A stretch of DNA of 64,000 bases from Arcicella rosea. GTDB lineage: Bacteria > Bacteroidota > Bacteroidia > Cytophagales > Spirosomataceae. The stretch is from assembly GCF_014204325.1 (NCBI RefSeq), contig NZ_JACHKT010000005.1, positions 142,540-206,539 of the forward strand, given 5' to 3'. A model generated the notes under the pieces. The model worked only from the letters and a program-made list of their open reading frames with translations. It had not been told where the DNA came from and made no database searches. Positions 17,755-26,889 of the stretch are shown one piece after another. Position numbers and translations under genes: made by a program. Numbering within the stretch: position 1 is the stretch's first letter; each line of letters starts with the position of its first letter.

Positions 17755-20091
17755 ATGAAAAAAATATTAGGTATCATATTTTGTGTTATCCTGATGGCTT
17801 TCAAAAGCACTGATGATAAAGTAACAGTATTTCTTATTGGAGATTCAACCTGTGCTAATAAAGCTTCAGCCGATAGTCCTGAAACGGGTTGGGGAATGAT
17901 TTTTCCTAATTATTTTACCAATGAAATACAAGTACAAAATCATGCTGTAAATGGAAGGAGTACTAAGAGTTTTATCACTGAAAAACGTTGGGAGGCTGTA
18001 ACTCAACAATTAAAAAAAGGAGATTGGGTTTTGATTCAGTTTGGACATAATGACCAAAAAATTAACGATAGTACTCGTTATGCTGCTCCGCAAACTACTT
18101 ATAGAAATAACCTGATCAAATTTATCAATGAAACTAGGGCTAAAGGGGCAAATCCTGTTTTGATTACGCCCGTAATGCGTAGAAAGTTTGAGAGTAATGG
18201 ACAGTTCGTCGATCAGCATGGAGAGTATCCTGCTGTGGTAAAAGCTGTAGCAAAAGAATTTGGAGTAGCCTTGATTGACCTTCATGCTAAAAGTAAAGCA
18301 GTGATTGAACAACATGGCGTAGAAGATTCAAAGAAATTATTCATGCACTATATTGGTGGTGTTTTCGGTAAATTTCCAAAAGGTGTTTCTGACGATACTC
18401 ATTTTTCGAAATATGGTGCTTCGGTTATGGCTAGTTTAGTAGCCGAAGGAATCGTAGAAGCAAATGTTAGCTTGAAGAGTTTTTTAAAGAAATCAGAGTT
18501 TCATGAAAAGTACGAATTTGAATTGCCGAAGTATTATACACCATTCTTCAAAAAAGATACGTTTAATATCATCCGTTATGGCGCTAAATCAAATGGAATT
18601 ACTTTAAATACCAAAGCAATTAATCATGCCATCACTATTTGTGCGGAGTCGGGTGGAGGGACTGTTTTTATTCCAAGTGGCTTGTGGTTGACAGGGCCAA
18701 TAGTATTGAAATCAAATGTAAATTTACATGTTTCCAAAGGAGCAATCTTACAATTCAGTAGAAATATTGATGATTACCCAATCATAGCAACTACTTGGGA
18801 AGGCGAAGAAGCTTTTCGTTGCCAAGCACCGATTTCTGGCGTTGGTTTGATTGATATTGGTTTGACTGGCGAAGGCGTAATTGATGGTGGTGGAGATGTA
18901 TGGAGAGCCATCAAAAAAGTTAAACAAACGGATGCTCAATGGAAAAAACTCATAAAATCTGGCGGGGTTTTAGATGAAGAGCAAAATACTTGGTATCCAA
19001 ACGAGCAATCAAAAAAAGGTGCTAAAATGACGGATGGAAGTAAGCTCATCAACGGAAAAATGGCAAAAGATTATGAAGATGTTAAAGGTTTTTTGCGTCC
19101 AAATATGCTGAGTCTTACTTCTTGCAAGTTTATTTTATTAGAAGGAATTCATTTCCAAAATTCACCCGCTTGGACAATCCATCCATTACTTTGCGACCAC
19201 ATCACGATGAGAAATGTAGATGTGAAAAACTATTGGTACGCTCAAAATAGCGATGGTGTTGATTTAGAATCTTGTAGAAATGGTATCATGGAAAATTGTA
19301 CTTTCGATACTGGAGACGATGGCATAACGATTAAATCGGGAAGAGATGAACAAGGTAGAAAAAGAGGCGTACCAACTGAAAATTTTATCATCAAAGATTG
19401 TAAAGTATATCATGCACACGGTGGTTTTGTCATTGGTTCGGAGATGTCTGGCGGAGTGAGAAATATGTATGTTTCTAATTGTTCTTTTTTAGGAACTGAT
19501 GTAGGTTTACGTTTTAAAACGGCAAGAGGAAGAGGTGGAATCGTAGAAAAAATCTACGTTAATAATATTCAAATGACAGAAATTACTGGCGAAGCAGTAT
19601 TGTTTGATATGTATTATGCTGGAAAAGACCCCGTTGCTATCAATGGTGAATCGGATGAATTGCCAGAAATGCAAGCACAGCCTTTATCCGAAGCAACGCC
19701 TCAATTCAGAGATTTTCATGTAAGTAATATCAATTGTTTGGGAGCAGAAACGGGTATCAAAGTAAGAGGTTTGCCTGAGATGAGTGTTAAAAATATCTCT
19801 ATTGAAAATGCTGTTTTGCAAGCGAATGCTGGTTTACTTTGTATTGAGGCTGAAAATATTTCACTAAAAAACGTTACGTTTATTACAAAAGATAAAACGA
19901 CCATGCAGGTACAGAACAGTAAAAACATTAGTCTTGACGATATTCGTTATGAAAATGCTGATGTATTATTGAAAATTACTGGAGAGCGTTCACAAAGCAT
20001 TAAATTATTGAATACTAATACTTCAAAAGCGAAGAAGGAAGTAGAGTTCGGTAAAAAAGTATCCAAAAACATATATAGCAATCAAAAATAA
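17755..20091 (+). CDS. Rhamnogalacturonan acetylesterase fused to GH28 polygalacturonase
   Basis: This 778-residue exported protein joins two pectin enzymes. After an N-terminal signal-like segment (about 1-17), residues 22-245 form an SGNH esterase of the rhamnogalacturonan-acetylesterase type: GDST at 29-32 with nucleophile Ser31, NGRSTKS, GHND at 97-100, and the Asp214/His216 dyad in DDTHFS. Residues 268-760 form a GH28 right-handed beta-helix with the family's catalytic set: N498-S-D500, D521-D522 in TGDDGI, His555-Gly, and R586-F-K588. It would deacetylate and cut galacturonan or rhamnogalacturonan, giving saturated galacturonate for UxaC. The next gene starts one base after its stop. 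Confidence 0.93.
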   Translation: MKKILGIIFCVILMAFKSTDDKVTVFLIGDSTCANKASADSPETGWGMIFPNYFTNEIQVQNHAVNGRSTKSFITEKRWEAVTQQLKKGDWVLIQFGHNDQKINDSTRYAAPQTTYRNNLIKFINETRAKGANPVLITPVMRRKFESNGQFVDQHGEYPAVVKAVAKEFGVALIDLHAKSKAVIEQHGVEDSKKLFMHYIGGVFGKFPKGVSDDTHFSKYGASVMASLVAEGIVEANVSLKSFLKKSEFHEKYEFELPKYYTPFFKKDTFNIIRYGAKSNGITLNTKAINHAITICAESGGGTVFIPSGLWLTGPIVLKSNVNLHVSKGAILQFSRNIDDYPIIATTWEGEEAFRCQAPISGVGLIDIGLTGEGVIDGGGDVWRAIKKVKQTDAQWKKLIKSGGVLDEEQNTWYPNEQSKKGAKMTDGSKLINGKMAKDYEDVKGFLRPNMLSLTSCKFILLEGIHFQNSPAWTIHPLLCDHITMRNVDVKNYWYAQNSDGVDLESCRNGIMENCTFDTGDDGITIKSGRDEQGRKRGVPTENFIIKDCKVYHAHGGFVIGSEMSGGVRNMYVSNCSFLGTDVGLRFKTARGRGGIVEKIYVNNIQMTEITGEAVLFDMYYAGKDPVAINGESDELPEMQAQPLSEATPQFRDFHVSNINCLGAETGIKVRGLPEMSVKNISIENAVLQANAGLLCIEAENISLKNVTFITKDKTTMQVQNSKNISLDDIRYENADVLLKITGERSQSIKLLNTNTSKAKKEVEFGKKVSKNIYSNQK

Positions 20092-20092
20092 T

Positions 20093-20434
20093 ATGTTGTC
20101 AGTAAAAGAATTAACCTTAGTGACTGATGAACAGGTAGCTTGGGAGGAACTCGGAGGAGGCATTAAAAGAAAAGTAATGTCTTATAACGATGACATTATG
20201 CTAGTGAAAGTAGCTTTTGAAAAAGGTGGTGTCGGAGCGATTCATTCTCATCCACATTTGCAAATAAGTTATGTTTCTGCGGGTACTTTTGAAATCACGA
20301 TTGGCGACGATAAAAAAGTACTGAAAGAAGGAGATGTTTACTTCGTTCCATCTGAAGTATTGCACGGAGCTATTTGCTTAGAAGCTGGAGAATTAATAGA
20401 TGTATTTTCGCCGATGCGAGCAGACTTTGTTTGA
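20093..20434 (+). CDS. kdgF: KdgF-like cupin, uronate ring-opening protein
   Basis: This 113-residue single-domain cupin matches KdgF, which speeds conversion of 4,5-unsaturated galacturonate to the linear 5-keto-4-deoxyuronate used by KduI. The metal site pattern is present: His51, His53 and Gln57 in HSHPHLQ, plus His91. The C-terminal FSPMRADF is also conserved. It starts one base after the esterase-GH28 stop, so translation is probably coupled. KdgF works in the cytoplasm, whereas the fused enzyme upstream is exported. Confidence 0.88.
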   Translation: MLSVKELTLVTDEQVAWEELGGGIKRKVMSYNDDIMLVKVAFEKGGVGAIHSHPHLQISYVSAGTFEITIGDDKKVLKEGDVYFVPSEVLHGAICLEAGELIDVFSPMRADFV

Positions 20435-20512
20435 TAGTTAGTGATTTAGTGAGTTGTGATTTAGTGATTTTAGATAGTTAGTAATTTAGTGAATGGTGAT
20501 TTAGTGATTGTT
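20433..20512. repeat. 40-bp tandem duplication overlapping the kdgF stop
   Basis: Two copies, 20433-20472 and 20473-20512, both begin GATAGTTAGT and share AATTTAGTGA/GATTTAGTGA and GGTGATTTAGTGATT-like words with a few substitutions. The first copy begins inside the TGA stop codon of kdgF. The unit itself is built from shorter words (TTAGTGA). Confidence 0.8.
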
Positions 20513-20534
20513 TTTCAAACGCTACAAATCTCTT

Positions 20535-20685
20535 TATTCTTAAACCCTTTAGTCTAATGTCTTTTAGTCCTAAAGTCTAAACATCCTAAAGTCAAAAGAA
20601 CAAAAGTCCTGGGCCTAATGTCTTTTAGTCTAAAATCCTTTAGTCTTAAAGTCTAAAAATCTTAAAGTCTAAAAAAAAAGAATCA
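20535..20685. repeat. Degenerate word repeats before uxaB
   Basis: The stretch repeats words of the type TTTTAGTC and CTAAAGTCTAAA in both orientations. CTAATGTCTTTTAGTC occurs twice, about 76 bases apart. No gene lies in the whole 336-base gap to uxaB. The remaining 80 bases hold AT-rich leader without a clear promoter match. Confidence 0.65.
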
Positions 20686-20770
20686 AGCATTATTAATATA
20701 AATCAATAGTTGGGTTGTCGATATTTCGCAATCCAACTACAGTATCCTCTATTAAAGATTTTCAATCATC

Positions 20771-22297
20771 ATGAATACTTCTCAAAATCATAAAAATCTC
20801 AGTAAAAGCAACGCTGCTCTTCCTGAATCTTTGCTCAATTTACCTGAAAAGGTATTACAATTTGGAACGGGCGTGTTGCTAAGAGGCTTGCCAGATTACT
20901 TTATTAATAAAGCCAATCAGCAAGGTATTTTTAATGGTAGAATCGTCGTGGTGAAATCAACTGACGGAGGCGATGCCGAAGCTTTTGAGCGTCAAGATAA
21001 CCTTTATACCATTTGTGAAAGAGGTATTCAACAAGGAGTTGTATTCGAGAAAAATACTGTTTCATCGGCTATCAGCAGAGTATTATCGGCTAAAACAGAA
21101 TGGGATGCGATTTTAGAATGTGCTAAAAATCCTGATTTACAAATTATTACTTCAAATACTACCGAAGTAGGAATTCAATTGGTGCAGGATGACATCAAGC
21201 AAAGTCCGCCAATTTCATTTCCAGGTAAAGTTTTGGCATTTCTTCATGCTAGATTCAAAGCCTTTGAAGGAAGTAAAGAACATGGAATGGTGATTGTACC
21301 TACCGAATTAATTCCTGATAATGGAAAGAAATTAGAAGGCATTATTTTTGAATTGGCACACAGAAACGCACTAGAATCAGAATTTATTGATTGGTTAGAA
21401 TCTTCAGTAACTTTCTGTAATTCATTAGTTGATAGAATTGTTCCGGGTAAACCAAGTGCTGAAGTAAAAGCCAAAATTGAAGCCGAATTAGGTTATCAAG
21501 ATGATTTATTGATTGTTTCAGAAGTATATCGCTTATGGGCAATTGAAGGCAATCAGAAAGTAAAAAATGTATTATCCTTTCATCAAGCCGACGAAGGAGT
21601 AATTATTGAACCCAACATTGATTTATACCGTGAATTAAAATTACGTTTACTCAACGGTACGCATACTTTGAGTTGCGGTTTAGCCTTTTTAGCGGGTTTC
21701 AAAACGGTGAAAGAAGCCATGCAACATGAAATAATGTCAGCTTTTATCAGTAATTTAATGTTGGCTGAAATTGGTTTAGGCATTCCTTACAAAGTAGATG
21801 ATAAAGTAGCACAAAGATTTGGAATGCAAGTATTAGACCGTTTCCGTAACCCAAATCTTGACCATCAATGGCTAAGTATTACGGTACAATACACGTCTAA
21901 AATGCGTATGAGAAATATTCCTACGCTTTTGCAATATCATAAAATTTATCAATGCGTACCTGAATACATTGCTTTTGGATTTGCAGCATATTTGTTGTTT
22001 ATGAAAGCTGTTAAAGAAGAAAATGGTAAATATTATGGAATTTACGCTGATGAATATTATCAGATTCAAGACGATAAAGCTGAGTATTTCTACTCTAAAT
22101 GGACTAATTTATCTAGTGAAGAATTAGTAACATCGGTTTTGAGTGATAAAAATCTTTGGGAAACAGATTTGACAAATATTACTGGTTTTACAGAAAGCGT
22201 AACAACGTTTTTAAATCTTATGATTGAAAAAACTGTGAAGGCTTCTTTAAAATCATACCTTAATAAAGGTGAATTGGTTGAGTATAGTAGAGCATAG
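20771..22297 (+). CDS. uxaB: Tagaturonate reductase (altronate oxidoreductase)
   Basis: UxaB reduces D-tagaturonate to D-altronate with NADH, the second step of galacturonate breakdown. The 508-residue protein has the mannitol-dehydrogenase-like fold: LQFGTGVLLRGLPDYF near residue 30, VVVKSTDGGDAEAFERQDNLYT, and the active-site blocks LRLLNGTHTLSCGLAFL and LDRFRNPNLDHQW. Length and motifs fit UxaB rather than UxuB. uxaA follows in the same direction after 71 bases. Confidence 0.93.
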   Translation: MNTSQNHKNLSKSNAALPESLLNLPEKVLQFGTGVLLRGLPDYFINKANQQGIFNGRIVVVKSTDGGDAEAFERQDNLYTICERGIQQGVVFEKNTVSSAISRVLSAKTEWDAILECAKNPDLQIITSNTTEVGIQLVQDDIKQSPPISFPGKVLAFLHARFKAFEGSKEHGMVIVPTELIPDNGKKLEGIIFELAHRNALESEFIDWLESSVTFCNSLVDRIVPGKPSAEVKAKIEAELGYQDDLLIVSEVYRLWAIEGNQKVKNVLSFHQADEGVIIEPNIDLYRELKLRLLNGTHTLSCGLAFLAGFKTVKEAMQHEIMSAFISNLMLAEIGLGIPYKVDDKVAQRFGMQVLDRFRNPNLDHQWLSITVQYTSKMRMRNIPTLLQYHKIYQCVPEYIAFGFAAYLLFMKAVKEENGKYYGIYADEYYQIQDDKAEYFYSKWTNLSSEELVTSVLSDKNLWETDLTNITGFTESVTTFLNLMIEKTVKASLKSYLNKGELVEYSRA

Positions 22298-22368
22298 TCT
22301 TACTTTTAAGTTTAGTTATGCTGTGAACTCAAAGAATTATAATTTTAACCAATCATCAAATATTCATC

Positions 22369-24024
22369 GTGAAAAGAAACGTTTTAAAAATTCATCCGAA
22401 CGACAACGTGATTGTCGCTTTAGCAGATTTATCGAAAGGTCAGACTGTGGAATTGGATGGTCAGACTTATACACTGACAGAAGATATTGCTGCTAAACAT
22501 AAATTTGCTATGCAAGATTTTGAAGTAGGAGCAGAGATTAGAATGTACAATGTATTAGTTGGAAAAGCTCAGTCATTTATCAATAAAGGTGGAAGTATCA
22601 ATATTTTCAATGTGAAACATGCTGTAGATTCTTTTGAATTACGTGAGAATCATGCCGCTTGGGAAGCTCCATCTTCAGCAGCAAAGTTTGAAGGTAGAAC
22701 ATTTAACGGGTATCATCGTGCTAATGGAAGCGTTGGAACAGCTAATTATTGGTTAGTGATTCCATTGGTATTTTGTGAAAACCGTAACATCGAAGTACTT
22801 CGTGAAGCTTTGGTTGATGATTTAGGGTATGCACGTAAACACGAATATCAAAGTCAAACCCATGATTTGATTTCATTATATAAAGCTGGTAAAACTGTTG
22901 AAGAAATTTTACAAGCAGATTTACAAAGTCAAGGAGAGAAAGATGCCAAACAAAAGCTTTTCCCAAATGTTGATGGCGTAAAATTCTTATTACATGATGG
23001 CGGTTGTGGCGGTACTCGTCAGGATGCTCAAGCTCTTTGTGGATTGTTGGCAGGTTATATTACTCATCCAAACTGTGCAGGTGCTACAGTATTGAGCTTA
23101 GGTTGCCAGAATGCACAAGCGAGTATTTTACAAGAAGAAATTGCTAAACGTGATGCTGACTTCAAGAAACCGTTATATATTTTAGAACAACAAAATATTG
23201 GAACTGAGTCTGAATTGATGTCTTTGGCATTGAAACAAACTTTTGTTGGATTGATTGAAGCCAACCAAAATACACGTAAACCAGCACCATTAAGTAAATT
23301 ATGTATTGGTTTAGAGTGCGGAGGTTCTGATGGTTTCTCTGGTATTTCAGCAAATCCAGCCATTGGTTATACTTCAGATTTATTAATTGGTTTGGGTGGT
23401 TCAGTGATTTTAGCTGAATTCCCAGAATTATGTGGTGTTGAGCAAGAATTAACAGACCGTTGTTTAGACCCAGAAGATGCTAAATTGTTCAGTCATTTGG
23501 TAAATACTTATAACGACCGTGCAAAGGCTGTAGGTTCGGGTTTTGATATGAATCCTTCACCGGGAAATATCAAAGATGGGTTGATAACAGATGCTATAAA
23601 ATCGGCTGGTGCAGCTAAAAAAGGAGGAACTTCGCCAGTTACTTCTGTTTTAGATTATCCAGAACCAGTAAAAAAAGCAGGATTGACTCTTTTATGTACA
23701 CCAGGCAACGACGTGGAATCAACAACGGCTGAAGTAGCGTCGGGGGCAAACCTTGTTTTATTCACCACTGGTTTAGGTACTCCAACAGGAAATCCTATAG
23801 CACCAGTAGTGAAAATTGCAACGAATACAAAACTGTTCGAAAAGATGTCAGACATTATCGACATCAACACTGGAACTATTATTGAAGGCGAAGAAACGAT
23901 TGAGGAAGCAGGAGAACGTATTTTAGAATACGCAATAAAAGTAGCTAGTGGTGAAATAGAAATTTGTGCCGTTAGAAATGGACAAGATGATTTTATTCCT
24001 TGGAAACGAGGAGTATCTTTATAG
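22369..24024 (+). CDS. uxaA: Altronate dehydratase
   Basis: UxaA dehydrates D-altronate to 2-keto-3-deoxygluconate using a metal centre. The GTG at 22369 gives MKRNVLKIHPNDNVIVAL, the usual UxaA beginning, and a full-length 551-residue protein with an N-terminal SAF domain (about 1-90) and the large catalytic domain. Cysteine motifs GGCGGTRQDAQALCG, LGCQNAQ and GLECGGSDGFSG match the family. It lies between uxaB and uxaC, with a perfect hairpin in the gap to uxaC. Confidence 0.95.
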   Translation: MKRNVLKIHPNDNVIVALADLSKGQTVELDGQTYTLTEDIAAKHKFAMQDFEVGAEIRMYNVLVGKAQSFINKGGSINIFNVKHAVDSFELRENHAAWEAPSSAAKFEGRTFNGYHRANGSVGTANYWLVIPLVFCENRNIEVLREALVDDLGYARKHEYQSQTHDLISLYKAGKTVEEILQADLQSQGEKDAKQKLFPNVDGVKFLLHDGGCGGTRQDAQALCGLLAGYITHPNCAGATVLSLGCQNAQASILQEEIAKRDADFKKPLYILEQQNIGTESELMSLALKQTFVGLIEANQNTRKPAPLSKLCIGLECGGSDGFSGISANPAIGYTSDLLIGLGGSVILAEFPELCGVEQELTDRCLDPEDAKLFSHLVNTYNDRAKAVGSGFDMNPSPGNIKDGLITDAIKSAGAAKKGGTSPVTSVLDYPEPVKKAGLTLLCTPGNDVESTTAEVASGANLVLFTTGLGTPTGNPIAPVVKIATNTKLFEKMSDIIDINTGTIIEGEETIEEAGERILEYAIKVASGEIEICAVRNGQDDFIPWKRGVSL

Positions 24025-24041
24025 GATTGAAAATTGAGTAT

Positions 24042-24083
24042 CGAGGATTGATTTTCAATTTTAACATTCAAAATCAATCCTCG
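24042..24083. repeat. Perfect 14-bp inverted repeat between uxaA and uxaC
   Basis: CGAGGATTGATTTT (24042-24055) and AAAATCAATCCTCG (24070-24083) are exact complements around a 14-base loop. Less perfect outer arms (TTGAGTAT ... ATACTCAA) extend it. The downstream T content is moderate (TTTATTTAATTT), so partial termination or mRNA stabilisation is possible. Confidence 0.75.
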
Positions 24084-24124
24084 TTTATTTAATTTCTCAA
24101 TACTCAATCAAAATTTTAACAGAA

Positions 24125-25534
24125 ATGCTGTACACGAAGACATTCTTAGACGAAGATTTCCTTTTACAAACTGCAACTGCTAGTAAACTGTATCATGAGT
24201 TTGCTAAAGAGATGCCAATTATTGATTACCATAACCATTTGCCACCAGACCAAATTGCTCAGAACAAAAGTTTTGAAAATTTATCTCAAATCTGGTTGTA
24301 TGGCGACCACTACAAATGGCGTGCAATGCGTGCGAATGGTATCAATGAAAGCTATTGTACGGGCGATAAATCTGATTATGAGAAGTTTGAAAAATGGGCT
24401 GAGACGGTTCCATATACGATGAGAAATCCATTGTATCACTGGACTCACCTTGAATTACAGCGTTATTTTGATGTACATGAAATTTTAAATCCATCGTCAG
24501 CTCGTAAAATTTATGATGAGTGTTCTGAAAAATTACAATCGTCAGAATATGCCGTGAGAGGTTTATTAAGTAAAATGAATGTAAAAGTAGCCTGTACTAC
24601 AGACGACCCTTTAGATTCATTAGAATATCACCAAGCGATTAAAGAAGATGGGACTTTGGATACTAAAGTGTTACCAACGTTTCGTCCAGATAGATTTATT
24701 TTAATTGATAATCCTAATTATGCTTCATTCATCGAAAAATTAGGCGTACTTGTCAATACTGAAATCAGTAGTTTTGAAGCTTTAGTTTCAGCTTTGAAAA
24801 CTCGTGCTGAATTCTTTGCTTCAATGGGAGGAAGACTAGCTGACCACGGTTTAGAGCAAATTTATGCAGCAGATTTCACCGAAGAAGATGCTAATAAAGT
24901 ATTGAAGAAGAAAATTGTAGGCGAATCTATCAGTGCAGAGGAATCTCTTTTATTCAAATCGGCAATTTTACATCAGTTAGGTGTCATTTATCATGGACTT
25001 GGATGGACTCAGCAGTTCCACTTAGGAGCGTTGAGAAATAATAATACTCGTGCTATGCGCTTATTAGGTCCAGATACTGGTTGGGATTCAATCGGAGATT
25101 TTTCTCAGGCAGCTTCTTTATCTAAATTTTTAGGTCGTTTAGATGAATATGACCAATTGGCACAAACAATTATTTATAACCTTAACCCACGTGACAACGA
25201 GTTAATGGCAACCATGATTGGAAATTTTAATGATGGTTCTGTAGCTGGTAAAATTCAGTTTGGTTCTGGTTGGTGGTTTTTAGACCAAAAAGATGGCATG
25301 GAAAGACAGATGAACGCTTTGTCGAACATGGGATTATTGAGTCGCTTTGTGGGTATGTTAACAGATTCACGTAGTTTCTTATCGTTTCCACGCCATGAAT
25401 ATTTCCGTAGAATTCTTTGTAATTTATTAGGAAACGAAATCGAAAATGGTGAATTACCAAACGATATTGAATGGATCGGCAAAATGGTTCAGAATATCTG
25501 TTATAATAATGCAAAGGAGTATTTTAAATTTTAA
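24125..25534 (+). CDS. uxaC: Uronate isomerase
   Basis: UxaC isomerises D-galacturonate to D-tagaturonate and D-glucuronate to D-fructuronate. The 469-residue protein is an amidohydrolase-superfamily member with the metal-binding His36 and His38 in DYHNHLPP, WLYGDHYKWRAMRANG near residue 57, HLGALRNNN in the C-terminal half and the family-conserved TDSRSFLSFPRHEYFRRILCN (split: TDSRSFLSFPRH, EYFRRILCN). With uxaB and uxaA it completes the oxidised branch from galacturonate to KDG. Confidence 0.97.
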   Translation: MLYTKTFLDEDFLLQTATASKLYHEFAKEMPIIDYHNHLPPDQIAQNKSFENLSQIWLYGDHYKWRAMRANGINESYCTGDKSDYEKFEKWAETVPYTMRNPLYHWTHLELQRYFDVHEILNPSSARKIYDECSEKLQSSEYAVRGLLSKMNVKVACTTDDPLDSLEYHQAIKEDGTLDTKVLPTFRPDRFILIDNPNYASFIEKLGVLVNTEISSFEALVSALKTRAEFFASMGGRLADHGLEQIYAADFTEEDANKVLKKKIVGESISAEESLLFKSAILHQLGVIYHGLGWTQQFHLGALRNNNTRAMRLLGPDTGWDSIGDFSQAASLSKFLGRLDEYDQLAQTIIYNLNPRDNELMATMIGNFNDGSVAGKIQFGSGWWFLDQKDGMERQMNALSNMGLLSRFVGMLTDSRSFLSFPRHEYFRRILCNLLGNEIENGELPNDIEWIGKMVQNICYNNAKEYFKF

Positions 25535-25544
25535 ATAGGAAATC

Positions 25545-25655
25545 AGCATTCGGCAGTCAGCTATCAGCCATTATGTAAATAATAATAAGTTTGATAGCTG
25601 ACGACCGATAACCGATAGCCAACGACTGTAAAGCTTACAGCCTAAAGCTCAAAAA
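25545..25655. repeat. Word-like intergenic element before kdgK
   Basis: GTCAGCTATCA and TGATAGCTGAC form a perfect 11-bp inverted repeat around an AT loop. It is followed by runs of related words (CGACCGATAACCGATAGCC, AACGACTGTAAAGC). The style matches the elements before rfbA and before the peroxiredoxin gene. No T-run follows the stem. Confidence 0.6.
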
Positions 25656-25659
25656 TAGA

Positions 25660-26688
25660 ATGAATAAAGTTTGTTGTTTCGGAGAATTATTATTGCGCCT
25701 TTCACCAAAAGCTAATGGCGTTTGGATAAAAGAAACCTCAATGCCAGTTTTTGTAGGCGGAGCAGAATTGAACGTGGCTACGGCTTTAGCCAATTGGGGA
25801 ATCAATGCGAGTTATTTTACGGCATTACCTGAAAATTCTTTAGCGAACGATATTAAAAATTATATAGCTGATAAAGGTATTGATACTTCGGTTATTCATA
25901 CTTCTGGTGAAAGAATTGGAACATATTATCTTCCACAAGGAGCTGATTTGAAAAATGCAGGCGTGATTTATGACAGAGCTTACTCTTCATTTGCCTCTTT
26001 GAAAGTTGGACAAATTGATTGGAAAACAGTTTTGAAAGATGTTTCTTGGTTTCATTTCAGTGCTATCAGTCCCGCTTTAAATCAAGATGCGGCTGATGTT
26101 TGTTTGGAAGTCTTGAAAGTAGCCTCAGCAATGAATATTACCATTTCTGTAGATTTGAATTACCGTTCAAAACTATGGAAATACGGTAAAAAGCCAACAG
26201 AAATTATGCCCGAATTAGCACAGTATTGTGATGTAATTATGGGTAATCTTTGGGCAGCCAATACTTTATTAGGAATAGAAATCGACCCATTATTATTGAC
26301 AAGTTTGGAAAAACAGGATGCTTATGATTATCCAGCACATGGAAAAGCAACTTCCGAAGCCATTCAAAAGACATTTCCGAAATGTAAGTTTGTAGCCAAT
26401 ACTTATAGATTTGATTACAACAAAACGGGCATTGAATATTATACTACTCTTTTTACAGAAGGAAATCAATATCAATCACCAGTATTTTTTGCTGATTCTG
26501 TAGTTGATAAAATTGGAAGTGGAGATTGTTTTATGGGAGGCTTAATTTATGGTTTATCACAAAAACAAGAAGCTCAAGAAGTAATCAATTTTGCCGCTGC
26601 CGCTGCTTATGGAAAGCTTCAAGAGTATGGCGATGCTACTCAACAAAAAGTAGAAGCAGTAAAATTAATTCTTGAAAATTACCTTTAA
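25660..26688 (+). CDS. kdgK: 2-keto-3-deoxygluconate kinase
   Basis: KdgK phosphorylates KDG to KDPG with ATP, joining both uronate branches. This 342-residue PfkB/ribokinase-family protein starts MNKVCCFGELLLRLSP, has the first family signature in FVGGAELNVATALANWG, and the second in KIGSGDCFMGGLIYGL, with Asp289 as catalytic base. The length and position directly before the aldolase support KDG as substrate; the PfkB family is broad, so the assignment rests partly on context. It is 201 bases from fbp. Confidence 0.9.
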   Translation: MNKVCCFGELLLRLSPKANGVWIKETSMPVFVGGAELNVATALANWGINASYFTALPENSLANDIKNYIADKGIDTSVIHTSGERIGTYYLPQGADLKNAGVIYDRAYSSFASLKVGQIDWKTVLKDVSWFHFSAISPALNQDAADVCLEVLKVASAMNITISVDLNYRSKLWKYGKKPTEIMPELAQYCDVIMGNLWAANTLLGIEIDPLLLTSLEKQDAYDYPAHGKATSEAIQKTFPKCKFVANTYRFDYNKTGIEYYTTLFTEGNQYQSPVFFADSVVDKIGSGDCFMGGLIYGLSQKQEAQEVINFAAAAAYGKLQEYGDATQQKVEAVKLILENYL

Positions 26689-26744
26689 CCATTGGCGTTT
26701 ACGAGTTGTATTTCAAAAAAAGCTCGTAAGCTTGATATACTTTT

Positions 26745-26850
26745 TATGTAAAGTAAACGACATTAGTGGGGGTAAAGTGTTGTTGTATGTTGGTTTTTAA
26801 GCAGAGACGAAAGGCTACTCAAAACTCATTACTCATCACTCACAACTCTT
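26745..26850 (+). promoter_or_regulatory. Leader element B before fbp, related to element A
   Basis: TATGTAAAGTAAACGACATT, GGGGGTAAAGTGTT, GAGACG and the words ACTCATTACTCATCACTC / ACAACTC appear in the same order as at 17627-17735. Small insertions and substitutions separate the two copies. No coding frame of note is present in the 201-base gap. Confidence 0.5.
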
Positions 26851-26889
26851 AATAACCTATTTGTTTAACAATTAATATTGGCTTTTTTT

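Noticed and set aside
23655..24107. 150-residue minus-strand frame within uxaA
   Set aside because: It is antisense to a conserved enzyme gene and shows no family motif.
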